A DNA stretch of 64,000 nucleotides from Alicycliphilus sp. UBA6560 (GTDB taxonomy: Bacteria; Pseudomonadota; Gammaproteobacteria; Burkholderiales; Burkholderiaceae_C), in assembly GCA_002434305.1 (NCBI GenBank), contig DJJU01000011.1, forward strand, positions 1 through 64,000. Reading direction: 5' to 3'. A program made the translations under genes and the position numbers. Within the stretch, counting starts at the first letter, position 1, and each line of letters opens with the position of its first letter. Positions 63,265 through 64,000 of this stretch are shown piece by piece. Below the pieces are notes generated by a model. The model was not told the DNA's origin. It did no database searches and was given only the letters and a program-made list of their open reading frames with translations.

Positions 63265-64000
63265 TGCGCTCCACCAGCCGATCGTCGCCCAGCACAATCA
63301 GCGCGAACAGCAGCTCCGCCAGGCTGCTCGCAGCCTGGGTGCGACGCGCCAGCAGCGGCGTGGCGGCGGGGTTGAGCACGACGAAGTCCGCCTCGCAGCC
63401 CGGCTGCAGGTTGCCGACCACGCCCTCCAGCCCCAGCGCCCGGGCGGCGCCCGCCGTGTGCTGCCACCACAGCTGCTCGGGCGACAGCGACACGCCTGCC
63501 TTGGTCTGCCCCTCGCGCCCCACGTAATAGGCGGCCAGCATGGTGCGGAACGGGCTGAAGGACGTGCCCCCGCCCACGTCGCTGGCCAGGCCGTAGGCCA
63601 TGCCCGCGCGGTCGGCCGCGGCGTAGTCGAAGAAGCCGCTGCCCAGAAACAGGTTGCTGGTCGGGCTGACGGCGGCGGCGGCGCCGGTCTCGCGCATCAG
63701 CGCGCGGTCGGCGTCGTCCAGGTGGATGCAGTGGGCGTAGATGGCCCGCTCGCGCAGCAGGCCGCAGTCGCCATACACGCCCAGGTAGCTGCGCGCGGCC
63801 GGGAACAGTTCGCGCGCCCAGCGGATCTCGTCCACGTTTTCGGCCACGTGCGACTGGATCCACACACCAGGGTGGCGCGCGGCGATCTCGCCGGCGCCGG
63901 CCAGCTGGGCGGGCGTGCTGGTGGGGGCAAAGCGCGGCGTGATGGCGTAGCCCAGCCGGTCCACGCCGTGCCAGCGGTGGATCAGCGCCTCGGTGTCGAT
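63251..64000 (-). CDS. guaD: Guanine deaminase (5' part off window)
   Basis: At least 249 residues are visible; the gene continues past 64000, since the frame is open upstream of the in-frame GTG at 63964. It is an amidohydrolase with YAITPRFAPTSTPAQL, a characteristic guanine deaminase block, metal ligand His in SHVAENVDEI, HCIHLDDADR and the Asp in GLASDVGGGTSFS. It converts guanine to xanthine. The C-terminus ends RTVIA. Confidence 0.9.
   Translation of the reverse strand: MDTEALIHRWHGVDRLGYAITPRFAPTSTPAQLAGAGEIAARHPGVWIQSHVAENVDEIRWARELFPAARSYLGVYGDCGLLRERAIYAHCIHLDDADRALMRETGAAAAVSPTSNLFLGSGFFDYAAADRAGMAYGLASDVGGGTSFSPFRTMLAAYYVGREGQTKAGVSLSPEQLWWQHTAGAARALGLEGVVGNLQPGCEADFVVLNPAATPLLARRTQAASSLAELLFALIVLGDDRLVERTVIA

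Noticed and set aside
1..64000. CRISPR array
   Set aside because: No set of regularly spaced identical repeats with unique spacers was seen; the dispersed palindromes are irregularly spaced by kilobases.

Overview
The window looks like chromosomal DNA of a denitrifying betaproteobacterium of the order Burkholderiales, most likely family Comamonadaceae (Acidovorax/Alicycliphilus/Diaphorobacter-like). This is inferred from high G+C housekeeping genes, two IPTL-CTERM surface proteins, a betaproteobacterial H-NS-like protein, a complete nos (nitrous oxide reductase) cluster, and a dispersed palindromic repeat I associate with this family. No taxonomic search was possible.

Region 1 (1-13342) is foreign and consists of two integrated elements in tandem at the 3' end of a tRNA-Leu(CAA) gene. 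The left element (1-2537, running off the window) ends with a tyrosine integrase, a RelE/HigB-type toxin with a HigA-like antitoxin, and a DUF2026-like gene. A 52-bp tRNA-Leu 3' fragment (2486-2537) separates it from the second element. That element is a complete island of about 10.8 kb (2515-13342) bounded by 23-bp direct repeats of the tRNA 3' end. It carries a P4-type integrase, an unknown 305-aa protein, an AlpA-like regulator, and a tightly packed operon: a MESH1-like HD hydrolase, a WYL regulator of BrxR/CapW type, two small unknown proteins, and a 1654-aa Type ISP-like restriction-modification enzyme. A small HUH-like Rep candidate follows. A perfect 16+16 bp palindrome lies just before the operon, and the target-recognition part of the ISP gene is strikingly A+T-rich.

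Region 2 (13343-34501) is chromosomal: mutS directly after the orphaned tRNA terminator; a GT39/NaxD-like/GtrA/GT2 set that fits amino-sugar modification of lipid A; an alpha/beta hydrolase; uppP; two small membrane proteins followed by a LytS/LytTR two-component pair; a GltB-like FMN protein; two secreted IPTL-CTERM proteins; an AraC regulator and an MFS transporter.

Region 3 (34604-47456) holds an atypical carbamoyltransferase-like protein, an FAD monooxygenase, two tandem PAS-GGDEF-EAL proteins, acnA with an unusual insertion, an H-NS-like gene and apaH.

Region 4 (47565-58409) is the N2O-reduction locus: apbE and a cytochrome c lipoprotein diverge from nosZ-nosR-nosD-nosF-nosY-nosL and a second NosL-like gene, around a perfect FNR/ANR-type box. 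Region 5 (58508-64000) has argE, rhlE, a ypfJ-type metallopeptidase, a small membrane protein, dcd and a partial guanine deaminase gene.

Thirteen copies of a short palindromic repeat are scattered from mutS to guaD and none was seen in the tRNA-Leu island. Several supply stop codons or likely terminators, and three or four are read within coding sequence.
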